A stretch of DNA of 36,389 nt from Alphaproteobacteria bacterium (GCA_030433125.1 JAUIKZ010000001.1:1-36389); one strand, 5' to 3'. Positions 15,538 to 24,005 are shown, numbered from the stretch's first letter. The notes: generated by a model not told the origin, from the sequence alone. Numbers and translations are program-made.

Positions 15538-15704
15538 TACCAAAGAAGTCTTTTTGCTGACAAGTTTTTTTAGCCTTTGTATTCACATCAATGCTGATAG
15601 TCGTCTTGGATATAAAAAATGGATTTTTAGTTACATAAAGACCTTGAATTTTTGCACATAGTGACTACTTTAAAAATGGATAATATTCAACTAAAGGAAA
15701 AAAC

Positions 15705-16256
15705 ATGCTTAAAAAACTTAGATTTATTCCGTTACTCCTTCTGGCAGGTTGTGCCCAATTGCCTGAAGTGGAAATTAAAGAAGAACCCGTTCTTGGTAAA
15801 AAATATCGTATACTCAAAGATATAGAACTAAAGTCATCCACACATTCCAACATTCTTTCTAGCTTGATTTTAAGAGAGCCTAATATACCCTCTAAATCTG
15901 CAACGTATAAAGCAACCCTAAACTACACAGATTATCACCAACACAGTGACTTGAGCCATGAAAATATAACACTTAAGCTCATTGTTGATGGTGTTGAAAG
16001 CCCTCTAGATGTTACAGGTTTTAACCAGGTGAAAAAAGTAAAGTCACTTAACGTGTTTAGCAATAACTATTTGGTTGATTACAGGATTGCTTTCGTGTTG
16101 CCATCAGAGGTCTTGCGCCGTGTTGAGTCATCATCTTCCATCAAGTTAGATGTGAAATTCAAAACCAACACCCAAAACTTTGGCAATCGCCTTCTCTTAC
16201 AGGTGTTACCAAAACATGTACCCTATATTGTTGATTTTTACGGATCTTCAAACTAA
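15705..16256 (+). CDS. Lipoprotein of unknown function (first of a pair)
   Basis: 183 residues. Signal peptide MLKKLRFIPLLLLAGC ends in a textbook lipobox (LAGC, Cys16) followed by Ala, so sorting to the outer membrane is likely by the +2 rule. The mature part has alternating polar/hydrophobic stretches suggestive of a beta-sandwich (KATLNYTDY, ITLKLIVDGV, IKLDVKFKT). I recognise no family. AAAGGA stands seven bases before the ATG. The next gene, also a lipoprotein, starts 30 bases after its stop, so they form a probable operon. Confidence 0.75.
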   Translation: MLKKLRFIPLLLLAGCAQLPEVEIKEEPVLGKKYRILKDIELKSSTHSNILSSLILREPNIPSKSATYKATLNYTDYHQHSDLSHENITLKLIVDGVESPLDVTGFNQVKKVKSLNVFSNNYLVDYRIAFVLPSEVLRRVESSSSIKLDVKFKTNTQNFGNRLLLQVLPKHVPYIVDFYGSSN

Positions 16257-16286
16257 TGGCTATTCACAATATATAAGGAAAAAATA

Positions 16287-17084
16287 ATGCTAAAAAATTA
16301 TGTTTCAAAAATAAACAAATCTCTGACTCTTTTTGCCTTCTTTTTGTTAGCGGGTTGTGCAGGACACAAAAATTTCATTGCTCTGCCAGAAGAGCTAAAT
16401 GATCAAGTAGGCTCTACAGATCTAATGGTTCAAAGGGTAGAGAAAGAACTCGGAGCCGAGATAGAAAGTTCAAACCTACGCCAAACAATCAAAACTGAAG
16501 GCAACATAGGAGGAGCCATAGGGCTGATAGGGTTTTTGGTAGATGCTGGGGTTGAGGCGCACAGAAAAAGTGTCATCACAAATGCCCTTAAAGACGTGCA
16601 GCATGTTTTTAACACCCTTAATATTCAAGAAAAAATTAACAACACACTTGCAAAAGCCATGAAAAAACACAAATGGATTCATCTACAAAACACCTTCACT
16701 GTAGAAGAGATGAATTCTTTTGATTTAGAGAAAAGGCTTTTGAGCTCTAATAAGGATGTAACCGCACTGGCCAAAGTGAAATTAGGATTCAACTCAGCCC
16801 TTGACTCTTTTACAGCCCAACTTGAAGTGACATTTTACCCAACGGGCGGTTCGGTAAAGGGGATTGTTAAACCAGAAGATATTACAGACAAGCCTATCAT
16901 GCGGTTTAAAACCTTCGCATCTGAAACCTTAGACAACGCTTCAGAAGAAGTGGAAGAAAATGGAAAGGTTTGGTCTGAAAATAATGCCAAAAAGTTCCGC
17001 GACGGGTTGGATAACGTGCTTAAAACCCTTTCTGTTCGCATGGATCAGTTCTTAAGTAGTCCTTGCTCGATTGCTGCTGATTAA
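16287..17084 (+). CDS. Lipoprotein with glycine-zipper-like segment, unknown function
   Basis: 265 residues with a lipobox LAGC at Cys24 followed by Ala. Residues 72-89 form a Gly-rich hydrophobic stretch, GNIGGAIGLIGFLVDAGV, with glycines spaced three to four apart as in glycine zippers that pack in membranes. Around it are charged helices. A beta-rich middle (AQLEVTFYPTGGSVKGIV) and a helical C-terminus follow. The only other cysteine is near the C-terminus. Same operon as the preceding lipoprotein; a hairpin follows. No recognised family. Confidence 0.75.
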   Translation: MLKNYVSKINKSLTLFAFFLLAGCAGHKNFIALPEELNDQVGSTDLMVQRVEKELGAEIESSNLRQTIKTEGNIGGAIGLIGFLVDAGVEAHRKSVITNALKDVQHVFNTLNIQEKINNTLAKAMKKHKWIHLQNTFTVEEMNSFDLEKRLLSSNKDVTALAKVKLGFNSALDSFTAQLEVTFYPTGGSVKGIVKPEDITDKPIMRFKTFASETLDNASEEVEENGKVWSENNAKKFRDGLDNVLKTLSVRMDQFLSSPCSIAAD

Positions 17085-17100
17085 GCTTAACTATCCACAC

Positions 17101-17136
17101 GCAGGCGCTTAGGGCGCCTGCCTCTCGGCTTCGTTT
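17101..17136 (+). terminator. Terminator of the lipoprotein pair
   Basis: GCAGGCGC (17101-17108) pairs perfectly with GCGCCTGC (17114-17121) around TTAGG. A loose T-rich stretch (CTCTCGGCTTCGTTTT) follows 17 bases after the lipoprotein stop. Confidence 0.55.
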
Positions 17137-17164
17137 TCCCAGACATTCCCCCTAACGTCTTTGT

Positions 17165-17260
17165 GAACTTGTTTTCTGATCTCATGCCGTAATGAAAATG
17201 GCGATAACCTAAGAAAACCCCACCTTTGCAGGGCTCTCCGCTCTCTAGGCTCAGATCCTT
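17165..17260 (+). repeat. Dispersed spacer repeat, copy related to 34815
   Basis: GAACTTGTTT-TCT-GATCTCATGC (17165-17187) matches 34815-34837 at 20 of 23 bases. About 50 bases further on, AAAACC..CCTTTGC also recurs in the same order. The motif resembles the abundant alphaproteobacterial spacer repeat with an ACTTG...GGATCTCATG core, but the stem here has decayed. The 17085-17299 spacer holds nothing else except the terminator. Confidence 0.5.
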
Positions 17261-17299
17261 GCTTCCCGGCCATTAGTGAGAGAATACCGTCATGGCGCT

Positions 17300-17910
17300 C
17301 CCGACTTCCGCAAAAATGAAGGTGAGCAAACGAAAGAAGCGAGGGTTTGAGGGGGTTTCAGGATTTTAGGCACAACATTTAGGTGTGCGAAGGAGCTGTG
17401 TTTATGCCTCCGGTAGCGGGCTGTTCGCGGGGGGATTTTCTGTAGGCCCAGAATGGCCTCTTTCCCCCTTTATATAAATGGCGGCATCTCCACAGCGCTT
17501 GAGGTTAAACACCTTATAGATCTTTTGCGCTTCCGGCCTAAAGCTGCTGGGCAGTCGATATAAATCTTTCGTTTTCTTATGCTGCATAATCGAGGCTTGT
17601 ACCCCTTTTAGGTGCGTTAAAATCTCGCCCGGGCTCATTTTCTGGGTCAGGGCCACCCGGTATTCAATATGCCGTAACACAGCAAAACTCATGTAACATA
17701 ATGCGATATGACTCTCAATGCGCGGCGGTGTCCAATGGAAGATCGGCCGCATCTTTAAGGTGTGTTTATTAATACGGAAGGACTCTTCAATCACCCATAA
17801 CCGCGCATAACGGGCCAGCGCTTCAGCCGGCGTGACCTCTTTGTCGTTGGTGATGATGCCATGGAGGCCGTCCCATAGGCTCTCTCCCCACATTTTTTGC
17901 GGAAGTCGGG
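17300..17910. mobile_element. Internally deleted IS (IS1634-like) with both terminal inverted repeats
   Basis: CCCGACTTCCGCAAAAATG at 17300-17318 recurs inverted at 17891-17910 with one extra T. These ends bracket the C-terminal part of an IS1634/IS4-type transposase. One end joins directly to the second half of the transposase frame, so the 5' two-thirds of the element is gone while both ends remain: a 0.6-kb derivative that could move only if a full copy supplies transposase. No target-site duplication is obvious in the flanks. Confidence 0.7.
17402..17893 (-). pseudogene. Transposase remnant, C-terminal part, IS1634/IS4 group
   Basis: The remaining frame encodes WDGLHGIITNDKEV, then YARLWVIEESFRINKHTLK and MRPIFHWTPPRIESHIALCY. 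This is the C-terminal catalytic block of IS4-group DDE transposases, with the third acidic residue in the Y-x2-x-x3-E-x6-K arrangement (the arginine of the strict YREK motif is leucine). The N-terminal domain and first two Asp residues are missing. The frame reads back through the inverted repeat to a possible ATG at 17893 and further to 17932, but those codons are IS end sequence. It cannot be an active transposase. Confidence 0.75.
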
Positions 17911-17932
17911 TGGGAGGACATAGAGTGAGCAT

Positions 17933-18361
17933 CTAATTTAAGTCAAGTTCGGCTGCCAGGCCTTCGAGCCATTTAATTGTATCCCCATCGTAAGAAGCAA
18001 CTTTCAGCTCATCTTCATTAAGGTTCGCCCGGCCCTTAAGCTCCTCAACAATGGTTTCTTTGAGCATGTATATGGCTCCAAATGTGGCCACCGCTTCTTT
18101 TACACTAACAAGAGTGTTGTTTAAAATCTTGTCGATCAAAGGGCTAGCGATTTTGTTAATACCCTCACCTAACTTATGTAGAAAATCCTCGCGTTGTAGT
18201 CTCTCCCCCACTTCTGCATTGCGATTGGTAAGGCGTTTTTTTATACACGCCACAAAGTCTTTATTCGGCTCAATCTCGTTAATATTTAGATTTGCCTCAG
18301 CTGCACGGAGCGCTGGAAGCGTTGCAGCCAAACCGGCCACAATTATCAAATTTTTAAACAT
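17933..18361 (-). CDS. Small exported protein, unknown function
   Basis: 142 residues from ATG 18361, chosen over an in-frame ATG 27 bases upstream because AGGA lies seven bases before it and the signal peptide begins there (MFKNLIIVAGLAATLPALRA). The mature part is mostly helical and charged, with one cysteine (FVACIKKRL) and the segment VSVKEAVATFGAIYMLKETIVEEL. No family recognised. Its 3' end is 22 bases from the IS remnant, so the native C-terminus may have been altered by the insertion or its deletion. Confidence 0.65.
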   Translation of the reverse strand: MFKNLIIVAGLAATLPALRAAEANLNINEIEPNKDFVACIKKRLTNRNAEVGERLQREDFLHKLGEGINKIASPLIDKILNNTLVSVKEAVATFGAIYMLKETIVEELKGRANLNEDELKVASYDGDTIKWLEGLAAELDLN

Positions 18362-18463
18362 GTTCTGTCCTTTGCTTTTGTGCATCATCCAACGGATTAT
18401 GTCTTACAACCTATTATTTGGCATTCTTTCCTGAAATGTCAATATATTATCTATTTTACCCAT

Positions 18464-18488
18464 AAAAAAGAGGCGTTCGGATGACGCC
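18464..18488 (-). terminator. Terminator of the pnt operon
   Basis: Leftward GGCGT (18488-18484) pairs with ACGCC (18476-18472), followed by TCTTTTTT. It lies about 30 bases after the pntB stop. Confidence 0.7.
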
Positions 18489-18518
18489 CCTGGTTTTTAG
18501 CTCTTTAGACGAATGCTG

Positions 18519-19916
18519 TTACATCATCTCAAAAGCTTTTACTATTTCCTCCGACACCTTTTTAGCGTCACCAAAAAGCATCATCGTTTTAGGGTTAAAG
18601 AACAACTCGTTTTGGATGCCAGCGTAGCCTACTCCCATAGAACGCTTCACAAACAATATGGTTTTAGCCTTATCCACATCTAAAATAGGCATGCCATAAA
18701 TAGGGCTTGCGGTGTCTGTACGGGCGGCGGGGTTGGTTACATCATTCGCGCCAATCACCAAGGCCACATCCGTGCTAGAAAAGTCACTGTTAATGTCTTC
18801 CAGCTCAAACACATCCTCGTAAGGGATATTGGCCTCTGCTAGCAACACATTCATGTGACCTGGCATACGGCCAGCCACCGGGTGAATAGCAAATTTCACC
18901 TTCACGTCTTTACTTTTAAGAATGTCTACCAGCTCACGAATAATATGTTGCGCTTGGGCCACAGCCATTCCGTAACCGGGCACAATAATCACTGAGCCCG
19001 CTTGCTCCATTAAAAAGGCAGCATCTTCAGCACTACCCGCTTTAACGGCACGTTCTTCGGTGGCGCCATCCGCATTCGTCGCCTCGTCCTCACCAAGCCC
19101 TCCTAAAATTACATTAAAGAAAGAGCGGTTCATGGCTTTACACATGATGTAACTTAAAATAGCACCCGAGGCCCCCACAAGTGCCCCCGTAATGATGAGC
19201 AGCATATTTTGCAAGGTGAACCCAATGCCGGCGGCAGCCCAGCCGGAATAAGAGTTCAGCATAGACACCACCACCGGCATGTCCGCCCCGCCAATAGGCA
19301 GAATTAGCAACACGCCCAAAATAGCCGCACACAAGGTGATAATGGTTAGCACATCCCCTGTTTGAATAAACGTAAAGAGGATGGTCATCACCGCAATCGC
19401 CACACCAAGCGCCCCATTAAAAAGGTGCTGCCCGGCAAAACGTATGGGCTTGGCCGACATTAAGCCTTGCAGCTTCATAAAGGCAATAAAAGACCCCGTA
19501 AAGGTCATGGCCCCAATAAACGCCCCTAAGGACATTTCGAGTAAGCTAAATTTGTTAATGTGACCTGGCGTACCGATGCCAAACGCTGTTGGAGAATAAA
19601 AGGCGGCAAAGGCAACACACACGGCCGCTAAACCTACTAAGCTGTGAAAACCGGCCATCAGCTGGGGGAGGGCTGTCATGTCTATGCGCTTTGCGATGGC
19701 AGTTCCTATAATGGCGCCTGCGGCAATGGTGCCGTATATTAGTAAGGCGCTTTGCCAGGAATGCATGCTAAAAGCAAGCGTTGTTACTACCGCAATCAGC
19801 ATGCCTAATATGCCGTAGCGATTGCCCCTGACGGCCGTTTTAGCAGAGGAGAGCCCGGCGAGTGAAAGGATGAATAAGACACCCGCTACTAGATATAATA
19901 AAATTTTAGTTTCCAT
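18519..19916 (-). CDS. pntB: NAD(P) transhydrogenase subunit beta
   Basis: 465 residues. The N-terminal ~270 residues are hydrophobic membrane helices (domain II part), including the conserved GGADMPVVVSMLNSYSGWAAA. The C-terminal domain III binds NADP(H): VIIVPGYGMAVAQAQ, HPVAGRMPGHMNVLLAEA, VIGANDVTNPAAR, and KRSMGVGYAGIQNELF. The enzyme couples proton import to hydride transfer from NADH to NADP+, a main source of NADPH. It is third in the operon, nine bases after the alpha2 gene, and followed by a clear terminator. Confidence 0.95.
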   Translation of the reverse strand: METKILLYLVAGVLFILSLAGLSSAKTAVRGNRYGILGMLIAVVTTLAFSMHSWQSALLIYGTIAAGAIIGTAIAKRIDMTALPQLMAGFHSLVGLAAVCVAFAAFYSPTAFGIGTPGHINKFSLLEMSLGAFIGAMTFTGSFIAFMKLQGLMSAKPIRFAGQHLFNGALGVAIAVMTILFTFIQTGDVLTIITLCAAILGVLLILPIGGADMPVVVSMLNSYSGWAAAGIGFTLQNMLLIITGALVGASGAILSYIMCKAMNRSFFNVILGGLGEDEATNADGATEERAVKAGSAEDAAFLMEQAGSVIIVPGYGMAVAQAQHIIRELVDILKSKDVKVKFAIHPVAGRMPGHMNVLLAEANIPYEDVFELEDINSDFSSTDVALVIGANDVTNPAARTDTASPIYGMPILDVDKAKTILFVKRSMGVGYAGIQNELFFNPKTMMLFGDAKKVSEEIVKAFEMM

Positions 19917-19925
19917 AAGGCAGCC

Positions 19926-20327
19926 CTACTTTTTTTTGTTGAACATGGCGAGCATACGCTGCGTAATAACGAAGCCCCCAAAAATATTAATACTTGCCAG
20001 AAACACGCCAGCTAACCCAAATAGGGTTGACGCACTATTGGCGCTGCTGATAACAGCCACGATGGCTCCTACTACAATTACACTGGAAATGGCGTTGGTA
20101 ACAGACATAAGGGGAGAGTGCAAGGCAGGCGTTACCTTCCACACCACATAATAGCCGATAAACACCGACAGTACAAACACAATAAGCCCCATGGTGGCGG
20201 GGCTCACACCCGAGGCCACATTAGCGATGGCTGTTTCTTCTAAGGTTTGTTGCAAGTGCTCAATTTTGTGTAACCCCTCCCGAAAATGATCGGAAAGCTG
20301 TTGCAATAATTTAGTCGTATCCGCCAT
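19926..20327 (-). CDS. pntAB: NAD(P) transhydrogenase subunit alpha part 2
   Basis: 133 residues from ATG 20327 with AAGGA eight bases upstream; earlier in-frame starts lie inside pntAA. After a short amphipathic lead come three to four hydrophobic helices with the family stretch LIVFVLSVFIGYYVVWKVTP followed by ALHSPLMSVTNAISSV. In the split alpha arrangement of Rhodospirillum rubrum and relatives this piece forms part of the proton channel with PntB. Its ATG follows the pntAA stop by one base. Confidence 0.92.
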   Translation of the reverse strand: MADTTKLLQQLSDHFREGLHKIEHLQQTLEETAIANVASGVSPATMGLIVFVLSVFIGYYVVWKVTPALHSPLMSVTNAISSVIVVGAIVAVISSANSASTLFGLAGVFLASINIFGGFVITQRMLAMFNKKK

Positions 20328-20328
20328 A

Positions 20329-21456
20329 TTAAGATTCCTTTTGCTTAAATCGTTCATGCACCACCTCGCCGCCTTGGGTGACAAGGGTTTGTTTATAAAC
20401 CTCATCATCCAAATCAAAGGCTATCTCCTTACCGTTGATGGCAGGGCTTAAGTAGTGAAATATGTTTTGCGCTAATAACTTGCTGGCTTCTGGGGCCACG
20501 CGTGAAGGGAGGTCGGTGTAGCCAGCAATGCTGACAGTGCCCACACGAACGCACTCATCAGGTTTCGTATACTCGCAGTTGCCCCCGGCCTCAGCGGCCA
20601 TGTCGATCACAACACTTCCTGCTGGCATAGCGTTTACCATGTCTTTGGTGATCAGGGTGGGCGCACGCTTCCCCGGCACAAGCGCCGTGGTAATAACGAT
20701 ATTTGTTTTCTTAAGTTCGTTTGCAATAAGCTGTTGCTGCTTCATTTTATAGTCTTCACTCATTTCGGTGGCATACCCGCCCGCATCCTCACTGGCGGCT
20801 TCACTTTTCACCTCAATAAATTTCGCCCCCAAACTTTCCACTTGCTCTTTCACGGCCGGGCGCACATCAAAGGCCGACACTTGAGCACCCAGGCGTTTAG
20901 CCGTGGCAATGGCCTGCAAGCCGGCCACACCGGCCCCCAGCACCAACACTTTTGCCGGGCTAATGAGGCCAGCCGCTGTCATCATCATAGGGAAGGCCCC
21001 TTGGTAAATATTGGCGGCCTCTAACACAGCTTTGTAGCCGGCGAGGTTACTTTGGGAAGAGAGAATGTCCATGTTTTGCGCACGGGAAATACGCGGGATT
21101 AATTCTAAACTGAATGTTTTAAATGAATACTGCGCACACACATTGACGTGTTCCGGGTGCCGCTGCATAAAAAAAGGCCCCACTAAAGCAGCATCTGGCT
21201 TCATCTTTTTCAGCAACTCTGCCGCTGGCAGTTGCATGCTCACCACTACCCGCACCGCAGAACATATTTCTGCCGCGGTGCTATGTATGTGGGCGCCAGC
21301 TTGTTCTAAGTCCTCATCGGATATATTTGCTGAAACGCCAGCCCCCTGTTCTACCCATACGGTAGCACCTTTGTTAATATATTTCTTGACCATTGAGGGG
21401 GTAAGCGTAAACCTTTTTTCGGCGGCGTGAGCCGATTTTAGAAATCCAATTTTCAT
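20329..21456 (-). CDS. pntAA: NAD(P) transhydrogenase subunit alpha part 1
   Basis: The soluble NAD(H)-binding domain I, related to alanine dehydrogenase. It shows the KRFTLTPSMVKKYINKGA start, the Rossmann motif VLGAGVAGLQAIATAKRLGA followed by VSAFDVRPAVKEQV, and ALVPGKRAPTLITKDMV. The length (~375) is normal for a separate alpha1. I choose ATG 21456; the TTG two codons earlier is unlikely. There is no strong Shine-Dalgarno, so the short leader predicted from the -10 at 21480-21485 may matter. First gene of the pntAA-pntAB-pntB operon; a TTAA-N7-TTAA box lies just upstream. Confidence 0.95.
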   Translation of the reverse strand: MKIGFLKSAHAAEKRFTLTPSMVKKYINKGATVWVEQGAGVSANISDEDLEQAGAHIHSTAAEICSAVRVVVSMQLPAAELLKKMKPDAALVGPFFMQRHPEHVNVCAQYSFKTFSLELIPRISRAQNMDILSSQSNLAGYKAVLEAANIYQGAFPMMMTAAGLISPAKVLVLGAGVAGLQAIATAKRLGAQVSAFDVRPAVKEQVESLGAKFIEVKSEAASEDAGGYATEMSEDYKMKQQQLIANELKKTNIVITTALVPGKRAPTLITKDMVNAMPAGSVVIDMAAEAGGNCEYTKPDECVRVGTVSIAGYTDLPSRVAPEASKLLAQNIFHYLSPAINGKEIAFDLDDEVYKQTLVTQGGEVVHERFKQKES

Positions 21457-21479
21457 ATACAACCATTTTATAAATTTTT

Positions 21480-21510
21480 AGCATATTGCTACCGCTTAAT
21501 AAATAATTAA
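21480..21510 (-). promoter_or_regulatory. pntAA promoter with CtrA-like box
   Basis: Leftward: TTAA-N7-TTAA (21510-21496, TTAATTATTTATTAA), ten bases, then -10 TATGCT (21485-21480). The box covers the -35 position. Initiation would be near 21473, giving a leader of about 17 bases. Confidence 0.5.
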
Positions 21511-21619
21511 CTCGCTTTGGCCCAATTCATAATGCCAGCGCTCTCTTAGCGTCAAAGGGCGCTAGTTTAGTAATGCTTACACCCAAGAATAGTGGCTTGA
21601 TCAGCCGCATTTACAATCG

Positions 21620-21651
21620 TTAAGAATATATTAAGATATCTCTGATATCAT
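21620..21651 (+). promoter_or_regulatory. CtrA-like box and promoter of the 21680 gene
   Basis: TTAAGAATATATTAA (21620-21634), eleven bases, then -10 TATCAT (21646-21651). The box covers the expected -35 (21623-21628), the geometry of CtrA-activated promoters. GATATC occurs twice (21635 and 21644 areas) around the -10. Confidence 0.5.
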
Positions 21652-21679
21652 ACGTTTGTCTGAATAGGAGAGAGATATT

Positions 21680-22198
21680 ATGAGAACAATCACCCTTACA
21701 CTTACAACTCTTTTAAGCCTGAGCACCCTTCCTAAAGCAAGCGAGTCCATTGGTAGTCACACAGGGAATGTGTCGCAAGAGGCTGTAGCCGCATCGGATG
21801 TTGCCGTAGAACGCGACCTCAATAAAGAAATAAAAAACGAAGGCATTAAACTAGCAGAGGGCGTTTTAGAAAAAGCGTTTGGTGAAATTGAAGAAAAAGC
21901 CAAAAAAGAACTGGCTATCAATGCCCAGCCCAAAAAACGCAAGTGGTGGCACAAAATTCTATGCATCGGTTGGAAGAGCTGCAAAAAAGCGGCTAGCGAC
22001 GCTATTGAAGATGTCGTAGCAGATGGCAAACTCGATGGCCGTGGCAACGGGGGGCGCATCATAAACTATCTAGAAGACCTAAAAGCCGTGATGCGTAACT
22101 CTGTGGAAGAAACACGTAAAGCCCTTGACGATGCAACCCCTAACGTCGAAGAAGAAAGTAAAGACGCCCCGGAAGAATTTAAAGCCGAGGTGATATAA
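21680..22198 (+). CDS. Small exported charged protein, unknown function
   Basis: 172 residues with a signal peptide (MRTITLTLTTLLSLSTLPKA). The mature chain is rich in Glu, Lys and Ala and predicted helical. A central basic-aromatic patch (KKRKWWHKILCIGWKSCKK) holds the only two cysteines, and an acidic tail ends the protein. The patch could bind membrane or nucleic acid, but nothing identifies a family. AGGAGAG lies before the ATG. Monocistronic: own promoter upstream, terminator at 22226. Confidence 0.7.
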   Translation: MRTITLTLTTLLSLSTLPKASESIGSHTGNVSQEAVAASDVAVERDLNKEIKNEGIKLAEGVLEKAFGEIEEKAKKELAINAQPKKRKWWHKILCIGWKSCKKAASDAIEDVVADGKLDGRGNGGRIINYLEDLKAVMRNSVEETRKALDDATPNVEEESKDAPEEFKAEVI

Positions 22199-22225
22199 TT
22201 ACGAGAAGCGGCCAAGTTCGTTTAG

Positions 22226-22258
22226 AAGCCCGCCACACATTCAAAGCGGGCTTTGTTC
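22226..22258 (+). terminator. Terminator of the 21680 gene
   Basis: AAGCCCGC (22226-22233) pairs with GCGGGCTT (22246-22253), followed by TGTT. Strong GC-rich stem with a short T-tract. Confidence 0.75.
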
Positions 22259-22259
22259 A

Positions 22260-22287
22260 TTGAAATTTAATGTTTATAACCTATGCT
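22260..22287 (+). promoter_or_regulatory. Possible promoter of the MscS/cNMP gene
   Basis: -35 TTGAAA (22260-22265), 16 bases, -10 TATGCT (22282-22287), 19 bases before the ATG. It begins directly after the preceding terminator. Confidence 0.45.
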
Positions 22288-22306
22288 GTAATAAACAAGT
22301 TGAGAG

Positions 22307-23851
22307 ATGGATTTTGACCTAGACTACACATTAGGAGGGCTTTCTTTAGCGGTTATGGTTTTAGCCATAGTCTCGTTAACCCTGAGCGTTTTCCGATGGT
22401 ATCTCGGAAAGAAAGATCATATCCTCTCGTCGGGTTATCAACTCCTTATTACGGTTGGTCTGTTTTATCTGTTGTTAGGACACTTATTTAACATTGTGCC
22501 CCCCGACTATCGCCCCCTTGAAGACGAATTTCGTAAGGCTGTTGGCACAGTGTGGTGGTTATTGTTATGGTATGTGCTCAAGCAAACAATAGATAAGCTG
22601 CTATGGTATGGGCTCTTAGCGGCGGAAAAAGGCCGCTCAGCCGTGCCGCGGTTTATCATCAACGTCTTTAATGTGTTTTTGTTCATTGTGGTGGTTAGCG
22701 TTGTATTGAATACCATTTACAACCAACCCATCGCGCCTCTTCTTGCCACTTCTGGTGCGGCCGCCTTTATATTTGGTTATTCGGCACAATCCACACTCAC
22801 ACAAATCTTTTCAGGTATAAGCCTTAACTTGTCTACCAGCTTTAAAGAAGGCGATACCATCATTGTGAATGACCTTATGGGAATTGTGCGGGAAATGAAC
22901 TGGCGGTGCGTGGTGCTAGAAGACGACAACTCAAATCATATCATTGTGCCGAATGAGCAACTGGCGGGAAACGTGATTTTGAACTGCTCGATTAGCCCAC
23001 CGACCGAGCGCTCCTTAGAGTTTTATGTGCACATTTCCTACCCGCCTGAAAAGGTGGTGGCCCTTGTAAAAGAGGCGGCGCTAAACTGCCCCCACATACT
23101 ACGCACACCCGAGCCCCTTGTGTATGTGCAGCGTTTTAAACGAAGTGGCGTTTTATATGCGCTAGATTATTGCATTACGGATATTTTTAACCGCAAGCAA
23201 ATTCATGGGGAAGTGGCCAGCTTGGTTTGGAACGTCTTACGTAAAAACAATGTGCCCCTCCCATTCGCGCAACAAATTTTGCTCGATCGCTTTGATAAAC
23301 ATCATTATGACTATGCCCCGGAAGACATCACGGCGAGCCAAGCGGCTTTTCAATCGCAATTAAACCAGCTTGCGTTTTTTAAAGGATTTAACAACACAAC
23401 AAAAAAACGTATCGCTGAGCAGGCAACTTACAACGTTTTTTATAGAGGTGAGCGCATTATTGATGAGGGTGAAAACACCCAATCGCTTATTGTGCTGATT
23501 GAAGGGGACGCCGAGGTATTCACACTGAAAGGCACCGAAGAACTGAAACTCGCTACCCTTAACAGCCCTATGGTGGTGGGGGAAATGTCCTTCCTTACAG
23601 GAGAGCCCCGCTCTGCCAGCGTTCGGGCCACCAGCCTTGTGAAAGCCTATGAAATTCCGAAGCACGCCATTGAATCAGCCTTTAAACAGCACCCGGATGC
23701 CATTGATATTTTGGCCCAACGTATGGCTGACTACAAACTTCAGAACGAACAAACGGAAAACAAATACCAAAAAGCCCAAGCGGCCAAAAAGAAAGAAGAA
23801 TATAAATTGGGCTTCCTCGATAGCATTCGCAAACTTTTTAATATGGATTAA
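22307..23851 (+). CDS. MscS-family channel with C-terminal cyclic-nucleotide-binding domain
   Basis: 514 residues. The first ~190 contain five hydrophobic segments ending in the MscS pore helix (PLLATSGAAAFIFGYSAQST, LTQIFSGISL). The MscS beta domain follows (FKEGDTIIVNDLMGIVREMN, HIIVPNEQLAGNVILN), then the alpha/beta cage. Residues ~350-470 form a cNMP-binding domain with a phosphate cassette GEMSFLTGEPRSASVRA that keeps the key Glu and Arg. The tail is a Lys-rich coiled coil. The fusion predicts an ion channel opened or modulated by cAMP or cGMP rather than by tension alone. Shine-Dalgarno-like GAGAG abuts the ATG with no spacer, which is unusual. Confidence 0.88.
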   Translation: MDFDLDYTLGGLSLAVMVLAIVSLTLSVFRWYLGKKDHILSSGYQLLITVGLFYLLLGHLFNIVPPDYRPLEDEFRKAVGTVWWLLLWYVLKQTIDKLLWYGLLAAEKGRSAVPRFIINVFNVFLFIVVVSVVLNTIYNQPIAPLLATSGAAAFIFGYSAQSTLTQIFSGISLNLSTSFKEGDTIIVNDLMGIVREMNWRCVVLEDDNSNHIIVPNEQLAGNVILNCSISPPTERSLEFYVHISYPPEKVVALVKEAALNCPHILRTPEPLVYVQRFKRSGVLYALDYCITDIFNRKQIHGEVASLVWNVLRKNNVPLPFAQQILLDRFDKHHYDYAPEDITASQAAFQSQLNQLAFFKGFNNTTKKRIAEQATYNVFYRGERIIDEGENTQSLIVLIEGDAEVFTLKGTEELKLATLNSPMVVGEMSFLTGEPRSASVRATSLVKAYEIPKHAIESAFKQHPDAIDILAQRMADYKLQNEQTENKYQKAQAAKKKEEYKLGFLDSIRKLFNMD

Positions 23852-23976
23852 ACACAGACCTTGTGTAACGTATGACCCTGCCCCTACGGTAACTATCCAC
23901 CAGCAGCTAACTACACAATTCGCGCCGCACTGATAACGTATTTGTCCATTCACAGACCAGACAAAAAGGGGTAAGC

Positions 23977-24005
23977 TTGAAGTTTATATAAAATCACACT
24001 ATTAA
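23977..24005 (+). promoter_or_regulatory. Promoter of the outer-membrane protein gene
   Basis: -35 TTGAAG (23977-23982), 17 bases, -10 TATTAA (24000-24005), about 33 bases before the ATG at 24039. Confidence 0.5.
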
